Shown in pieces: positions 44,280 to 53,914 of a stretch of DNA of 64,000 nucleotides (the first letter of the stretch is position 1; the number at the start of each line of letters is the position of its first letter). Where the stretch lies: contig CAZKBP010000004.1 in NCBI GenBank assembly GCA_964551015.1, positions 209,967-273,966 on the forward strand. Direction: 5' to 3'. Source of the DNA: CAZKBP01 sp964551015. GTDB taxonomy: Bacteria > Bacteroidota > Bacteroidia > Cytophagales > Microscillaceae. The notes below the pieces were generated by a model. It did not search any database and was not told where the DNA came from. It saw only the letters and a program-made list of their open reading frames with translations. A program made the translations under genes and the position numbers.

Positions 44280-47200
44280 ATGCTTGCCGCAGAGTCCCAA
44301 TTGATATTTGAAGGAAGTAATTCAGTCGTCTACTACCAAGAACAGAGTGAATATCCTACCCCTGTGGTCATCAAGGTGATCCGAGATGAACACGCGACCC
44401 CCGAACAGGTTAATGCCTTTTATAATGAATATGACATTAGCCAAAATCTGAATATAGAAGGAACCCGAAAGGTTTATCAAAAAACTACTCTGGAAGAGAA
44501 GGCGGCACTCGTGATGGAATATGTACCGGGGCAGACCCTCCGAGATTTTTTTGAAGAAAATGAGCTCAGCCTGAGCGAGTTTCTCAAAATTAGTATCAAA
44601 ATTTGTCAAGTGCTCGGAGAAATCCATCAGCATAAAATCATTCACAAAGACATTGGAACCAAGAACATCCTCTTGGATGCTCAGAAAAATGTCAAACTAA
44701 TCGACTTTGGCATTTCTACCAAGTTGAGCCTCAAAATTAACCAACTCAATAATCCTGAAAAATTAGAAGGAACGCTGGCTTATATTTCTCCCGAGCAAAC
44801 CGGCAGGATGAATCGCGTGGTAGACCACCGCTCTGATCTTTACTCTCTGGGCGTGGTGCTGTACGAACTAGCCACGGGCAAACTGCCCTTTGATAGCGAG
44901 GACGCGATGAGTTTGGTACATAGTCATTTGGCGCAAAGCCCTGTACCCCCTCAGGAGGTGAAACCTGAAATCCCCGAGATCATCTCTGATATTATTCTCA
45001 AATTACTTCGCAAAAATGCCGAAGATCGCTATCAGTCGGCTTTTGGGCTGAAAATAGATTTGGAGCGTTGCCTCAAACAATTGGAAGAAAAGCAAAAAAT
45101 AGATGCCTTTGAATTGGCACGGTATGATTTTTCGGGACGCTTGCAAATTCCTCAAAAGCTCTATGGACGGCAAAAAGAAATGGATTTTTTACTGGATTCT
45201 TTCGAGCGATCTTGCCAAGGAGCTACCGAACTGCTATTGGTAACAGGTTATTCGGGGGTCGGAAAATCAGCCTTGGTGCACGAGATTCATCGCCCCATTA
45301 CCGAGCGGAGAGGCTTTTTTATAGAAGGAAAATTTGATCAATTCCAGCGAAATATTCCTTATTTCGCTTTTATTCAGGCTTTTAAAAGCTTTGTCAATCA
45401 TTTGCTTACAGAAAATGCCCACGAACTGGAGCGCTGGAAGAAAAAAATTCAAAAGGCTGTGGGTAACAACGGCAAAATCCTCACCGATGTCATGCCCGCC
45501 CTCGAGCTCATTATCGGCAAGCAACCCGAAGTGCCACAGCTTGGCTCTAATGAAGCGCAGAACCGTTTCAACTTGGTCTTCCAGAATTTTATCAGTGTTA
45601 TTTCTCAACGAGAACATCCTCTGGTGATCTTCATTGATGATTGTCAATGGGCAGATGCGGCCTCACTGAACCTGCTGAAAATCCTACTGACCAGCAGCGG
45701 AGGAGAATACTTTTTTGTCATCGGTGCTTATCGTGCAAACGAAGTAGATCCCTCTCACCCTTTTGTGCTTACCTTGGAGGAACTGCGTAAGGACGAAGTA
45801 GAATTACATACCCTCGAGCTCTCCAACCTAAATCAGAATCACCTCACTGATTTGATAGCCGATACCCTGAAAATGCCCGAAGCGCAGATCGCAGACTTGG
45901 CAGATCTAGTCTTCAAAAAAACCCAAGGTAATGCCTTTTTTGTAAACCAGATGTTGAAATCGCTTTATGAAGAGAATCTCTTGCGTTTTGATTATGAACA
46001 GAGACATTGGGCTTGGGATATTCGCCAAATCAACGAGCTAAACATCAGCGACGATGTGGTTGAACTCATGGCCGGTAAAATCCAAAAACTACCCGACGTA
46101 ACCCAAAACGTACTCAAACTTGCCTCCTGCGTCGGAAACCGTTTTAGCCTACCCATCATCACCATTGTGGACGATAACTCTAGCCCGGACGCTATTGAGG
46201 TCACACGAAAACATCTCGAGCCAGCCCTTGCCGAAGGATTGTTAATCCCTTTAGAAGAAGAGTATAAATTTGCACACGACCGGATTCAACAGGCGGTCAG
46301 TTCATTGATTCCTCAGGAAGATAAGAAGCAAATACATCTGCGAATTGGCAAATTATTAATAGAAAATATCCCCCCAGAAAAGCGCGACGAGCATATATTT
46401 GATATTGCTAACCAATGGAATTATGGATTAGAACTCCTGGATGAGGAAGAAAAAGCCTTCTTGGCTGATCTTAATCTAAGGGCTGGTGAAAAAGCACGTG
46501 CTTCCGCGGCTTATAGACCTGCTTTTAACTATTTGAAAATAGCCAGTGAACTTCTAGGCTTAGAAGCCTGGGAGACACAATATGAACTTACCTTAGAAGT
46601 GCACGCCGAAATGCTCGAGGCCGTCTTTCTGAAAGGAGATCTGATACTCACCGAGCATTACATCCGAGTGGTACTAGAAAAAGGAAAAACAGTACTGGAC
46701 AAAATTCCTGCTTACGAAATCCAGATGCAATATCATATCGCCAAGGGAGATCAGCAAGAAGCTCTCGAGGTAGGATTGTACGTAGTAGAACAATTGCAAG
46801 TGCCACTGGCCAAGGCTCCCCGAAAAGATATTGAGGTAGAGGCTTTGATTGATCTGCCTCAAATGGAAAATCGTGAGCTCGAGGCCGCAATGGCCATTTT
46901 AGACAGTATCATCACGCCCGCTTGGGCCATCAATCCTGATCTGTTCGAGAAAATTACCTACACCATGGTTAATCTTTCCATGGGGCACGGCAACTCAGCT
47001 TCTTCCTGCGTCGGGTATGCCTTCTACGGAGGATTATTGTGTGGTAAATTGGGCGACATCGAGCTAGGCTATCGTTATGGTAAATTGGCCATCCGACTAT
47101 TGGAACGCTTTAATGCCAAATTCTTTGAATCTAAGGTGCAGAATCTTTATGTTTCTACGGTGATGCACTGGAAAGAACCTGCCCGAGCGACCCGCAAGCC

Positions 47201-49544
47201 TCATTTTGATGCGATTCAAGTGGGTCTGGAGACAGGTGAGATTGAGTTTGCCTCTTACAATATCGTAGAATCCTGCCATTATCATTTCTTGATGGGAATT
47301 GATTTGGACACGATGAAACAACGCTACGCCAAAGATCGTGCACTGGTGAAACAGCTCAAGCAGCATTTTCACATCGCTTACCTCAGCCCTTGGCAGCAAA
47401 TGGTGCAGAACCTGCGCGGCGAATCAGAGCAGAATAGCTTGCTGAAAGGAGAATTCTTTGACGAAGAAAGCCAGCTACCAGAATTTGTGGCAGCAAATCA
47501 ATTGACCTTGGCCTTTGTGGCTTTTCAAGCCAAAACCTATTTGGCTTATCTCTTCCAAAACTACGAACAAGCATACACGTTTGCTTGTGAAGCCGAAAAG
47601 TACCGAGATGGAGCCACAGGTACTATGATGATTCCTGTGCATAATTTTTTGTATTCACTGACCATGATTGCCCACTTCCCGAATGCAAACCTCGAGCAAA
47701 AACAAAGCTTTCTTCAGCAAATCGATCAAAATCAACGCGAACTGAAGCTTTGGGCCTACCACGCACCCAGTAACTATGAACATAAATATAAGCTAATTCT
47801 GGCCGAAACCATGCGCTTATCTGGTCAGAGTGCCAAAGCGATGGACTATTATGATGAAGCCATCGAGGGCGCCAAAAGTAATCGTTATTTGCACGAGGAA
47901 GCCCTAGCCAACGAACTGGCAGGGGAGTTTTATCTTGACCTTGGGAAAGTCAAAATCGCCAAAGCCTACCTGAACGATGCCTACTATGGCTATCAAATGT
48001 GGGGAGCCAAGGGCAAGGTCAGCCATTTTGAAAAGAAACATTACAAATATATCCAAAAAAACCAGCGCCCACCACGAGGAGTACAAAGTACCACGGCGGG
48101 CATTGGAGCGAGTTCTACCTTTAGTCCTAATCTCGATATTTATACCATCATCAAGGCTTCCCAAGCTCTCTCGAGCGAGGTAGTACTGGGCAAGCTTTTA
48201 CAAAAAATGATGCGTATCGTGATCGAGAATGCAGGCGCAGAGAAAGGATTTTTTATCCTCAGAAGAGAAGACCGTTGGTTTATTGAAGCAGAATGCAATA
48301 TTAATAATCCCGAAGTAGAAGCTATGCAATCTGTGCCTGTCGATGAAATAGAGAGTAAGAACCCGCAGTTGTCCCTAGAAGTCATTAATTATGTGATTCG
48401 TACCCGACGCAATCTGGTTATTAATGATGCCGTACGCGAAGAATCCATCCTCAGTAGAGAGTACATAGGTGAGTGCGATTCTACCTCGATTCTCTGTATG
48501 CCTTTTATTTATCAGGGGAAATTGTCGGGCTTATTGTATCTGGAGAATAATCTGACCACGGATGCTTTCACGCCTGATCGTCTAGAAATTTTGGAAATTC
48601 TCTCCACACAAATCACCATTTCTATTGAGAATGCCCTTTTGTATGAAAATTTGGAGGAAAAAGTAAAAGAACGTACCGCCGAAGTAGTTAAGGCTAAAGA
48701 AATTATCGAGAAGAAAAATCAAGATATTACTTCTAGTATCAATTACGCCAAACGGATTCAGGAGGCAACTTTACCACAAATCGAGAAGATACAAGGGCTA
48801 CTGCCAGAATCTTTCATCATTTTCAAACCCAGAGATATCGTTAGTGGCGATTTTTACTGGTGCTCCAAGGTGGACCCACAACCGATCTACGAGCAAGTGT
48901 CCGAAGGAGGCGAATTAAAGAAAATTTTGAAAGGCTACACCAGCGAAAAGGTAATCGTGACCGCCGTAGATTGTACTGGACACGGAGTGCCCGGTGCTTT
49001 TATGTCTATGATCGGCAATGATATTCTGAACGGGCTGGTAGATTTACGATGTATTACAGACCCCTCTGTAATCTTGCGGGAAATGCACGTAGGAGTGAGA
49101 AACGCACTCAGACAACGAGTTACCGAAAATAAGGACGGGATGGATATGGCACTCTGTGTGATTGACCGAGAGCATCAAATCGTAGAGTTTGCTGGGGCAA
49201 AAAATCCCTTGATTTACATTCAGGATAATGAGCTTTATCATATCAAAGGCGACAAGATGCCCGTCGGAGGTGTGCAAAAGCGAGGGGAACGGACTTTTAC
49301 CACTCATCAGATTGCCTTGAAAGGAGCTACTTCATTTTATATGTTTTCAGATGGCTATCAGGATCAATTCGGGGGGGAGCAGGGACGCAAATTCATGATC
49401 AAACGCCTCAAAAAGCTCTTGCTCGAGATTCATCGCAAACCTATGGGGGAGCAAAAACGCATTCTGGAGTACACCCTAGAGCGTTGGATGCGTGGGCACC
49501 GTCAGATTGATGATATTCTGGTGATGGGCTTTAGAGTTAACTAG
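44280..49544 (+). CDS. Ser/Thr kinase - AAA ATPase - GAF - SpoIIE phosphatase protein
   Basis: A 1754-residue signalling protein. Residues about 8-285 are a protein kinase with Lys in VVIKVI (about 31), IHKDIGTKNILLD with catalytic Asp and Asn, and DFGIS. A predicted ATPase follows with Walker A GYSGVGKSALVHE near 322 and FIDDCQWAD near 457, then some 700 helical residues like those of the orc/guanylate type. A GAF domain spans about 1290-1455, a coiled coil about 1455-1500, and a SpoIIE/PP2C phosphatase from about 1500 to the end with DCTGHGVPGAFMSMIG, KDGMDMALC, AGAKNPLIYI and SDGYQDQFGG. In many relatives the last module is a histidine kinase. The protein therefore holds both kinase and Ser/Thr phosphatase activities. 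Confidence 0.93.
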   Translation: MLAAESQLIFEGSNSVVYYQEQSEYPTPVVIKVIRDEHATPEQVNAFYNEYDISQNLNIEGTRKVYQKTTLEEKAALVMEYVPGQTLRDFFEENELSLSEFLKISIKICQVLGEIHQHKIIHKDIGTKNILLDAQKNVKLIDFGISTKLSLKINQLNNPEKLEGTLAYISPEQTGRMNRVVDHRSDLYSLGVVLYELATGKLPFDSEDAMSLVHSHLAQSPVPPQEVKPEIPEIISDIILKLLRKNAEDRYQSAFGLKIDLERCLKQLEEKQKIDAFELARYDFSGRLQIPQKLYGRQKEMDFLLDSFERSCQGATELLLVTGYSGVGKSALVHEIHRPITERRGFFIEGKFDQFQRNIPYFAFIQAFKSFVNHLLTENAHELERWKKKIQKAVGNNGKILTDVMPALELIIGKQPEVPQLGSNEAQNRFNLVFQNFISVISQREHPLVIFIDDCQWADAASLNLLKILLTSSGGEYFFVIGAYRANEVDPSHPFVLTLEELRKDEVELHTLELSNLNQNHLTDLIADTLKMPEAQIADLADLVFKKTQGNAFFVNQMLKSLYEENLLRFDYEQRHWAWDIRQINELNISDDVVELMAGKIQKLPDVTQNVLKLASCVGNRFSLPIITIVDDNSSPDAIEVTRKHLEPALAEGLLIPLEEEYKFAHDRIQQAVSSLIPQEDKKQIHLRIGKLLIENIPPEKRDEHIFDIANQWNYGLELLDEEEKAFLADLNLRAGEKARASAAYRPAFNYLKIASELLGLEAWETQYELTLEVHAEMLEAVFLKGDLILTEHYIRVVLEKGKTVLDKIPAYEIQMQYHIAKGDQQEALEVGLYVVEQLQVPLAKAPRKDIEVEALIDLPQMENRELEAAMAILDSIITPAWAINPDLFEKITYTMVNLSMGHGNSASSCVGYAFYGGLLCGKLGDIELGYRYGKLAIRLLERFNAKFFESKVQNLYVSTVMHWKEPARATRKPHFDAIQVGLETGEIEFASYNIVESCHYHFLMGIDLDTMKQRYAKDRALVKQLKQHFHIAYLSPWQQMVQNLRGESEQNSLLKGEFFDEESQLPEFVAANQLTLAFVAFQAKTYLAYLFQNYEQAYTFACEAEKYRDGATGTMMIPVHNFLYSLTMIAHFPNANLEQKQSFLQQIDQNQRELKLWAYHAPSNYEHKYKLILAETMRLSGQSAKAMDYYDEAIEGAKSNRYLHEEALANELAGEFYLDLGKVKIAKAYLNDAYYGYQMWGAKGKVSHFEKKHYKYIQKNQRPPRGVQSTTAGIGASSTFSPNLDIYTIIKASQALSSEVVLGKLLQKMMRIVIENAGAEKGFFILRREDRWFIEAECNINNPEVEAMQSVPVDEIESKNPQLSLEVINYVIRTRRNLVINDAVREESILSREYIGECDSTSILCMPFIYQGKLSGLLYLENNLTTDAFTPDRLEILEILSTQITISIENALLYENLEEKVKERTAEVVKAKEIIEKKNQDITSSINYAKRIQEATLPQIEKIQGLLPESFIIFKPRDIVSGDFYWCSKVDPQPIYEQVSEGGELKKILKGYTSEKVIVTAVDCTGHGVPGAFMSMIGNDILNGLVDLRCITDPSVILREMHVGVRNALRQRVTENKDGMDMALCVIDREHQIVEFAGAKNPLIYIQDNELYHIKGDKMPVGGVQKRGERTFTTHQIALKGATSFYMFSDGYQDQFGGEQGRKFMIKRLKKLLLEIHRKPMGEQKRILEYTLERWMRGHRQIDDILVMGFRVN

Positions 49545-49581
49545 CCCGTGCAGACGTCTGTTCTCGATGCACAACAAAGCA

Positions 49582-50151
49582 CTACCTGAGCTTAGCCCTT
49601 GCCATACTCAATGCCTGAATAGTCATTCCCAGAAACGAGGCAATGTATTTCAGAGGAACTCTCTGTAAAAGATCTGGCTGTTTCTCCAGAAAATACTCAT
49701 AACGCTCTTGCGTAGAGTGATGCCGGAGGGAAAATACGTGCTCTCGCAATTGCATCGCATATCTTTCTGTAACTAGGCGACCGATCCGATTGACCGCAGG
49801 GTAGCGGTCGTACAAAGCTTGTAAACGCGCGTAGTGAATGGCATAGAGGCTGGAGTCCTCGAGCAAATGGATGCTCTCTTGGCTTGCTTTTCGCTCTAAA
49901 AAACTGTTCAAAGCCACTACCAGAGAGTTTTCTGAGCCAAACCAGACGCTCACTTCCTTGCCCTCTACCTCCGAAAAGACCCTGATTAAGCCTTTTTCTA
50001 CGAAATACAAATAGTTAGGTCTTTGCCCTTGGCGAAGTAAAAAATTGTTTTTGGGTAATTGCCGATACTCAAAATAACGGCTGGCCGCCTCGGCTATTTC
50101 TGGAGGTAGCTGGTGAAATCCAGCAAAATATCGGATTAGATTTTCTCGCAT
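49582..50151 (-). CDS. Crp-type cyclic nucleotide-binding regulator
   Basis: A 189-residue protein with a cNMP-binding domain (FLLRQGQRPNYLYFVEKGLIR, EVSVWFGSENSLVVALNSFL) and a short helix-turn-helix end (LKYIASFLGMTIQALSMARAKL). It lies convergent with the large kinase gene and divergent from the sterol desaturase gene. The sequence pattern is the common Bacteroidota Crp type whose ligand is mostly unknown. Confidence 0.88.
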   Translation of the reverse strand: MRENLIRYFAGFHQLPPEIAEAASRYFEYRQLPKNNFLLRQGQRPNYLYFVEKGLIRVFSEVEGKEVSVWFGSENSLVVALNSFLERKASQESIHLLEDSSLYAIHYARLQALYDRYPAVNRIGRLVTERYAMQLREHVFSLRHHSTQERYEYFLEKQPDLLQRVPLKYIASFLGMTIQALSMARAKLR

Positions 50152-50269
50152 CGTTTGGGTTTTGGGTGAGAATCAGAAGATAGCATTTTTTAAAATATTT
50201 TAAAAAAATTATAAAAAAAGTGATATAATTTTAAGCAAAACAAACGATATTTTACATCTGTCTTTGATT

Positions 50270-51265
50270 ATGAATGTTCAACACACTTTGAATGCCGTGT
50301 GGGCACAATTTGCCGAGTGGGTATCTACGGGAGAGGTCGGCTTGTATTTTGCCTTGCCTACTTTCGTCGGAATGATTTTGATTGAGCGAATTGGCTACTT
50401 TTTTTTCTCCCAAAAAAAATGGAATATCCGCGATACTTGGGCCAATATTTTGATTTTCTGGTTAAATGTAGGCTATGAACTCCTGATCGGTATTTTAATC
50501 CCCATCAGTATATTTTATCTATTGTATGAGCATGCTCGCCTTTTTACCCTGCCGTCTGATGGCTGGGGTTGGTTACTGGCTTTTCTGATTCATGACTTTA
50601 TCTACTACATAGACCACTGGATTGCGCATCGCACGGGGTTGTTTTGGGCTTTTCATCATGTGCATCATTCCTCCAAGGAGTTTAATCTTACGGTGGCTTC
50701 TCGTGGATTTTTTCTAGACGGTACGAAACTAAGCCAGCCGCTCTATTTTTTGATGCCCATCTTAGGAATGTCCGTTTTTCAAATTATCGTGGTGGCAGTT
50801 CTCAAGAATCTTTTTGGAATTTTCAACCATACCCGATTGGTGAAAAATATGGGATTTTTGGAATACATTTTAGCAACACCTTCCAATCATCGGGTGCACC
50901 ATGGCTCTGATTTGAAATATTTAGATAAAAACTTCGGTCAGGTTCTAATCATTTGGGATATTCTGTTTGGTACTTTTCAGAGGGAAGAAGAAGAGCCTAC
51001 CTACGGCTTGGTCAAGAATATAGATACACATCACCCCGTTGAGATTGAACTTGCTGGCGTACGGTGGCTTTGGCGACAAATCCAATCGGCAGACAAATGG
51101 TCGGATAAACTCAAATATCTTTATAAACCTCCCGGGTGGCGTCACGACGGGCCGGGTGAGACAGCAAAGGAGTTACGAGAAAGAGCCACACGCAGCTCTA
51201 AGGCACTCGCATCTTGGAAGACTGATCGCCAGAAAATTGATGTGCAACCGAGTGCTGAAAGCTGA
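50270..51265 (+). CDS. Sterol desaturase/fatty acid hydroxylase family protein
   Basis: A 331-residue membrane di-iron oxygenase. The His clusters are HDFIYYIDHWIAHRTG (near residue 108), HHVHHSS (near 128) and HRVHHGSD (near 207), the eight-His pattern of the family. Four to five transmembrane helices are seen. Relatives hydroxylate fatty acids, sterols or carotenoids. The ATG at 50270 is preferred over the TTG at 50264. It is divergent from the Crp-type gene, which may regulate it. Confidence 0.92.
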   Translation: MNVQHTLNAVWAQFAEWVSTGEVGLYFALPTFVGMILIERIGYFFFSQKKWNIRDTWANILIFWLNVGYELLIGILIPISIFYLLYEHARLFTLPSDGWGWLLAFLIHDFIYYIDHWIAHRTGLFWAFHHVHHSSKEFNLTVASRGFFLDGTKLSQPLYFLMPILGMSVFQIIVVAVLKNLFGIFNHTRLVKNMGFLEYILATPSNHRVHHGSDLKYLDKNFGQVLIIWDILFGTFQREEEEPTYGLVKNIDTHHPVEIELAGVRWLWRQIQSADKWSDKLKYLYKPPGWRHDGPGETAKELRERATRSSKALASWKTDRQKIDVQPSAES

Positions 51266-51276
51266 GCATCAACTCC

Positions 51277-52185
51277 TCAAAATCCATTCAAAATTTCCAA
51301 TAACTCAGGGAAAGCAGGCATATCCCAGCGATTCTTGACACTTTCTGGAATAAAATTGGTGTGAGCCAAAACACCAGTACGCAAGCCCTTGACAGCTCTG
51401 GGGTCATAATGCGGCCAATCTTGGTCATAAGAACCTGTGATATCAATGGCAAATTCTCTCGCAATGGCCAAGAGCAATAATTTCACGGAGTTCCATTGGG
51501 CTGAGGTAACGCGGTGCCAGTAACGCACCCCTCGAAACTCATAACCTAAGTCCTGAACTTCTGCTGGGGGAATTTCCTCATTGATGGCTGCTTGTGCATA
51601 AAATTTATCGCCATATTTGTAGAGTGGCCCCCAGTTGCATAGCTCAATGCCTACAATACGCTGGTCTACTTCATCACCTGCTCCTGTATTGTAAGCCCAT
51701 TTATCTTCGGGGAAAGCACGAAAAATTTGCCCATCTTGGGTACCTCGATAAGGTAGATTAGAAGCACCTGCCACTAAAAAAGCCGTACCCATTCGCCCCA
51801 CTAAGTTGCGCCAGTACTGAATCGTATGGTAGGCATTCGGGGCGTTGGAGGTGAGATGTAAGACAATTTGTGTTTTGGGGTGTTGCTCGTTGAAATAACA
51901 GGTCAAATCCATCACGTAATCCGTGATGGGCAGGCGAGCTAAATCGAGGATTTCGCGTTGGCTCTGTTTCCAGCGACGGTGGGCTTCTTTTAATGCTTCT
52001 TGCGTAATCTGGTCTACTTTCCCGTGGACAAATTGGATTTTTTGAAAATCCATTAATGCTCTCTCGGTACATGGGCCAAACCAATCATCTTCGGAACCAG
52101 CCTGATATCCTAAGTCATTGAGCATCTGTTGAATAGGTTCCACACGCTTGGACGAATGCTCTCCTAATTTGATTTGTCTTTCCAT
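51277..52185 (-). CDS. N-acetylmuramoyl-L-alanine amidase with peptidoglycan-binding domain
   Basis: A 302-residue protein. Residues about 1-70 form a PG_binding_1 domain (QMLNDLGYQAGSEDDWFGP) and the rest an amidase_2 (PGRP-like) domain. Zinc ligands of this fold would be the His of IVLHLTSN (near 108), His in VLAHTNF and the Asp of NRWDMP; the catalytic-side Glu is in GIELCNWG. The canonical second histidine context (IIIHHTA in most) is LHLTSN, so activity should be checked. No signal peptide is visible, so export route or a phage-like use is open. Confidence 0.85.
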   Translation of the reverse strand: MERQIKLGEHSSKRVEPIQQMLNDLGYQAGSEDDWFGPCTERALMDFQKIQFVHGKVDQITQEALKEAHRRWKQSQREILDLARLPITDYVMDLTCYFNEQHPKTQIVLHLTSNAPNAYHTIQYWRNLVGRMGTAFLVAGASNLPYRGTQDGQIFRAFPEDKWAYNTGAGDEVDQRIVGIELCNWGPLYKYGDKFYAQAAINEEIPPAEVQDLGYEFRGVRYWHRVTSAQWNSVKLLLLAIAREFAIDITGSYDQDWPHYDPRAVKGLRTGVLAHTNFIPESVKNRWDMPAFPELLEILNGF

Positions 52186-52624
52186 AGAGGAAGTGATAAG
52201 AATGTTCTATTTTTTTATAACAAAAATGAAGCAAAACTGGTGAAAGCTAGAGGGCGTCTTCACGTGAGTTTTGAATGAGATCAGGCGAACTAACCTTCTA
52301 ATGAGCAAGTATTGACAAAAAAAGATGAATTGCTAGGTAGATTTCTAAGAATTTTTATATTTGCATCTAGCTAATCAAGACCATAGGTTTTTCATTGGCA
52401 ACGATGAATGATATCCGGCTATACCTATGCGTTAAGATTTGCTTCCCATTATATATCCCTCCTTATTATCGAGCTCTGTGCGATCTTAGCGCAGAGCTTT
52501 ACCATACACTACTCGTAGCAAATAAATACAATTTTAAACTTGCTTATCATTGCACTACTTATAATCTTTGTAAGCGATTGGATATTTATCGGAGAGCTTC
52601 GTATTGAAGAGAGTAGGGTGATCC
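52186..52624. other. Structured non-coding stretch with possible promoter
   Basis: A 439-base stretch of the 679-base gap without a convincing gene. A promoter-like TATATTTG lies at 52356-52363 with TTG at 52330-52332, 23 bases apart. Beyond it are an inverted repeat CATAGGT/ACCTATG (near 52382 and 52424), a hairpin AGCTCTGTGC/GCGCAGAGCT (near 52471-52497, one G-U pair), and several short stems (CTTATAATCTTTGTAAG near 52556). It may encode a small RNA. I could not match it to tmRNA, 6S, SRP or RNase P RNA. Confidence 0.35.
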
Positions 52625-52775
52625 GTTGTCTAAAGTTTATCTTTGAGTTGCAAATGTCAACTTTTGCAACCTGATTTTGCAGATTTTTTAGTAATGTGAG
52701 TGCGACTAGCTCAAAAATTTGTTTCATCAAAACCCGAAGTTGAAATGTTCGCTATCAAACCAAAACTATAGACAA
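52625..52775. repeat. Dispersed imperfect palindrome, copy B
   Basis: The same succession of blocks as at 15611-15771: TTGCAAATGTCAACTTTTGCAACCTGATT here against CTGCAAAAGTCC and following there, then ATCAAAACCCGAAGTTGAA near 52727. Ends are TTGTCTAAAGTTT (52626-52638) and AAACTATAGACAA (52763-52775). Where copy A has GTTTA/TAAAC in its ends, copy B has GTCTA/TAGAC, so the arms changed together. Overall roughly a third of the positions differ between copies. Confidence 0.75.
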
Positions 52776-52864
52776 CCTCGTATTTTTAGAGAGACTTTTA
52801 GACATTTTTTGAAAATGAAGCTCGATCAGCCCTGTTATTCTTAATAGTACTAAATAAAAAAAAT

Positions 52865-53812
52865 ATGCAGAATCATTCTTCGGGAACCACATCAAGCAAA
52901 AGACGACCTTTCCCCATATTAATCGTCATCATTTTAATGGCTTTAAGTAGTTTGGTTACCTACTTTATTGTACAAAACCAAGGTGCCAAAGAAAAAGAGG
53001 CAGTCGTTGCCGAAAAAGATGAAGAAATCAGTGAGCTAACCGAAAAGATGGAGCAAGTCTCTCAGCAACTAGATGAAAAAATTAATGAAGCCAAAAAACT
53101 GGGGGCTGATTATGAAGCACTACAAGCTTACAAAGACCAATTGGAAGCTGATCTAGAAACTCTTCAAAAAACAACAGATATTTCCCAAGCACAGGTCAGA
53201 CAGTATCTGGCCAAGATTCAAGGCTACGAGGAGGTAATTGCCGCCAAAGATCGAGAACTGATGAGACTCCGTGCACAAAACCAACAACTGACCCAAGAGA
53301 GAGACTCACTCACGACCGAAGCCGCCAGCCTCAAGGATAGCACCACTGCCCTGAGCAGCACCGTGGAAAAAGTGGAGGAAAGCAACCGGAAACTGAGCAA
53401 CCTGGCCGCTACGCTCCGAGCAGAAAATATTACCGTGAGTGCTTACAACAAAAGAGATAAAGCAGAGTCTAGAAATGTATTCCGAGCGCGTCGTATTGAT
53501 AAATTGACCATTGATTTTGTGCTGGCTGAAAATAAAGTGGCCGAAGCAGGCTCTAAAGCTATCTATTTACGTCTGGTGGAGCCATCGGGTACGGTAGTTT
53601 ATAACACGAAAGCTGGTTCTGGCAAATTCGAGATAGAAGGAAAACAGACGAGCTACACCCTCCAACAAGAAGTGATGTATAGCCAAACCCGTCGTAACGT
53701 GCAGTTTATGTATGATAAACCCAAAGACTATGATTTCAAAGAGGGGAAATATACCATAGAGTTATACAGTGGTGGCAAGCAAATCGGCTATAAAGTTTTC
53801 AAGGTAGATTGA
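52865..53812 (+). CDS. Membrane-anchored coiled-coil protein
   Basis: A 315-residue protein. After a basic N-terminus, a transmembrane helix spans about residues 18-38 (PILIVIILMALSSLVTYFIV). It is followed by a coiled coil to about residue 185 with heptad Leu/Ile/Glu patterns, then a C-terminal beta-domain beginning KAESRNVFRARRIDKLTIDF. The last part resembles domains of envelope proteins seen in gliding or secretion contexts of Bacteroidota, but I do not recognise the family. It is one of two envelope-type coiled-coil genes in a row. Confidence 0.75.
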   Translation: MQNHSSGTTSSKRRPFPILIVIILMALSSLVTYFIVQNQGAKEKEAVVAEKDEEISELTEKMEQVSQQLDEKINEAKKLGADYEALQAYKDQLEADLETLQKTTDISQAQVRQYLAKIQGYEEVIAAKDRELMRLRAQNQQLTQERDSLTTEAASLKDSTTALSSTVEKVEESNRKLSNLAATLRAENITVSAYNKRDKAESRNVFRARRIDKLTIDFVLAENKVAEAGSKAIYLRLVEPSGTVVYNTKAGSGKFEIEGKQTSYTLQQEVMYSQTRRNVQFMYDKPKDYDFKEGKYTIELYSGGKQIGYKVFKVD

Positions 53813-53914
53813 TCGGGTTGTTTTTGGCAAAATCTAGTAAATGTAAGATTTGTGGAAAGGTATACTTTTTGTTATTTTCAAAGAAAATATACTTGCACCT
53901 AAATTGATCGAGTC

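Noticed and set aside
49551..49560. CAGACGTCTG palindrome between the kinase and the Crp-type gene
   Set aside because: A single 10-base palindrome with no T tract; probably chance in a short convergent gap.
52356..52600. tmRNA or RNase P RNA in the 52 kb gap
   Set aside because: No tag-peptide frame, no GGGGCTGT-like tmRNA start and no RNase P core motif are present.
52395..52607. A 70-codon frame from TTG in the gap before the coiled-coil gene
   Set aside because: It starts with TTG, has no family match, crosses the hairpin at 52471-52497, and the codon use is unlike the neighbours.
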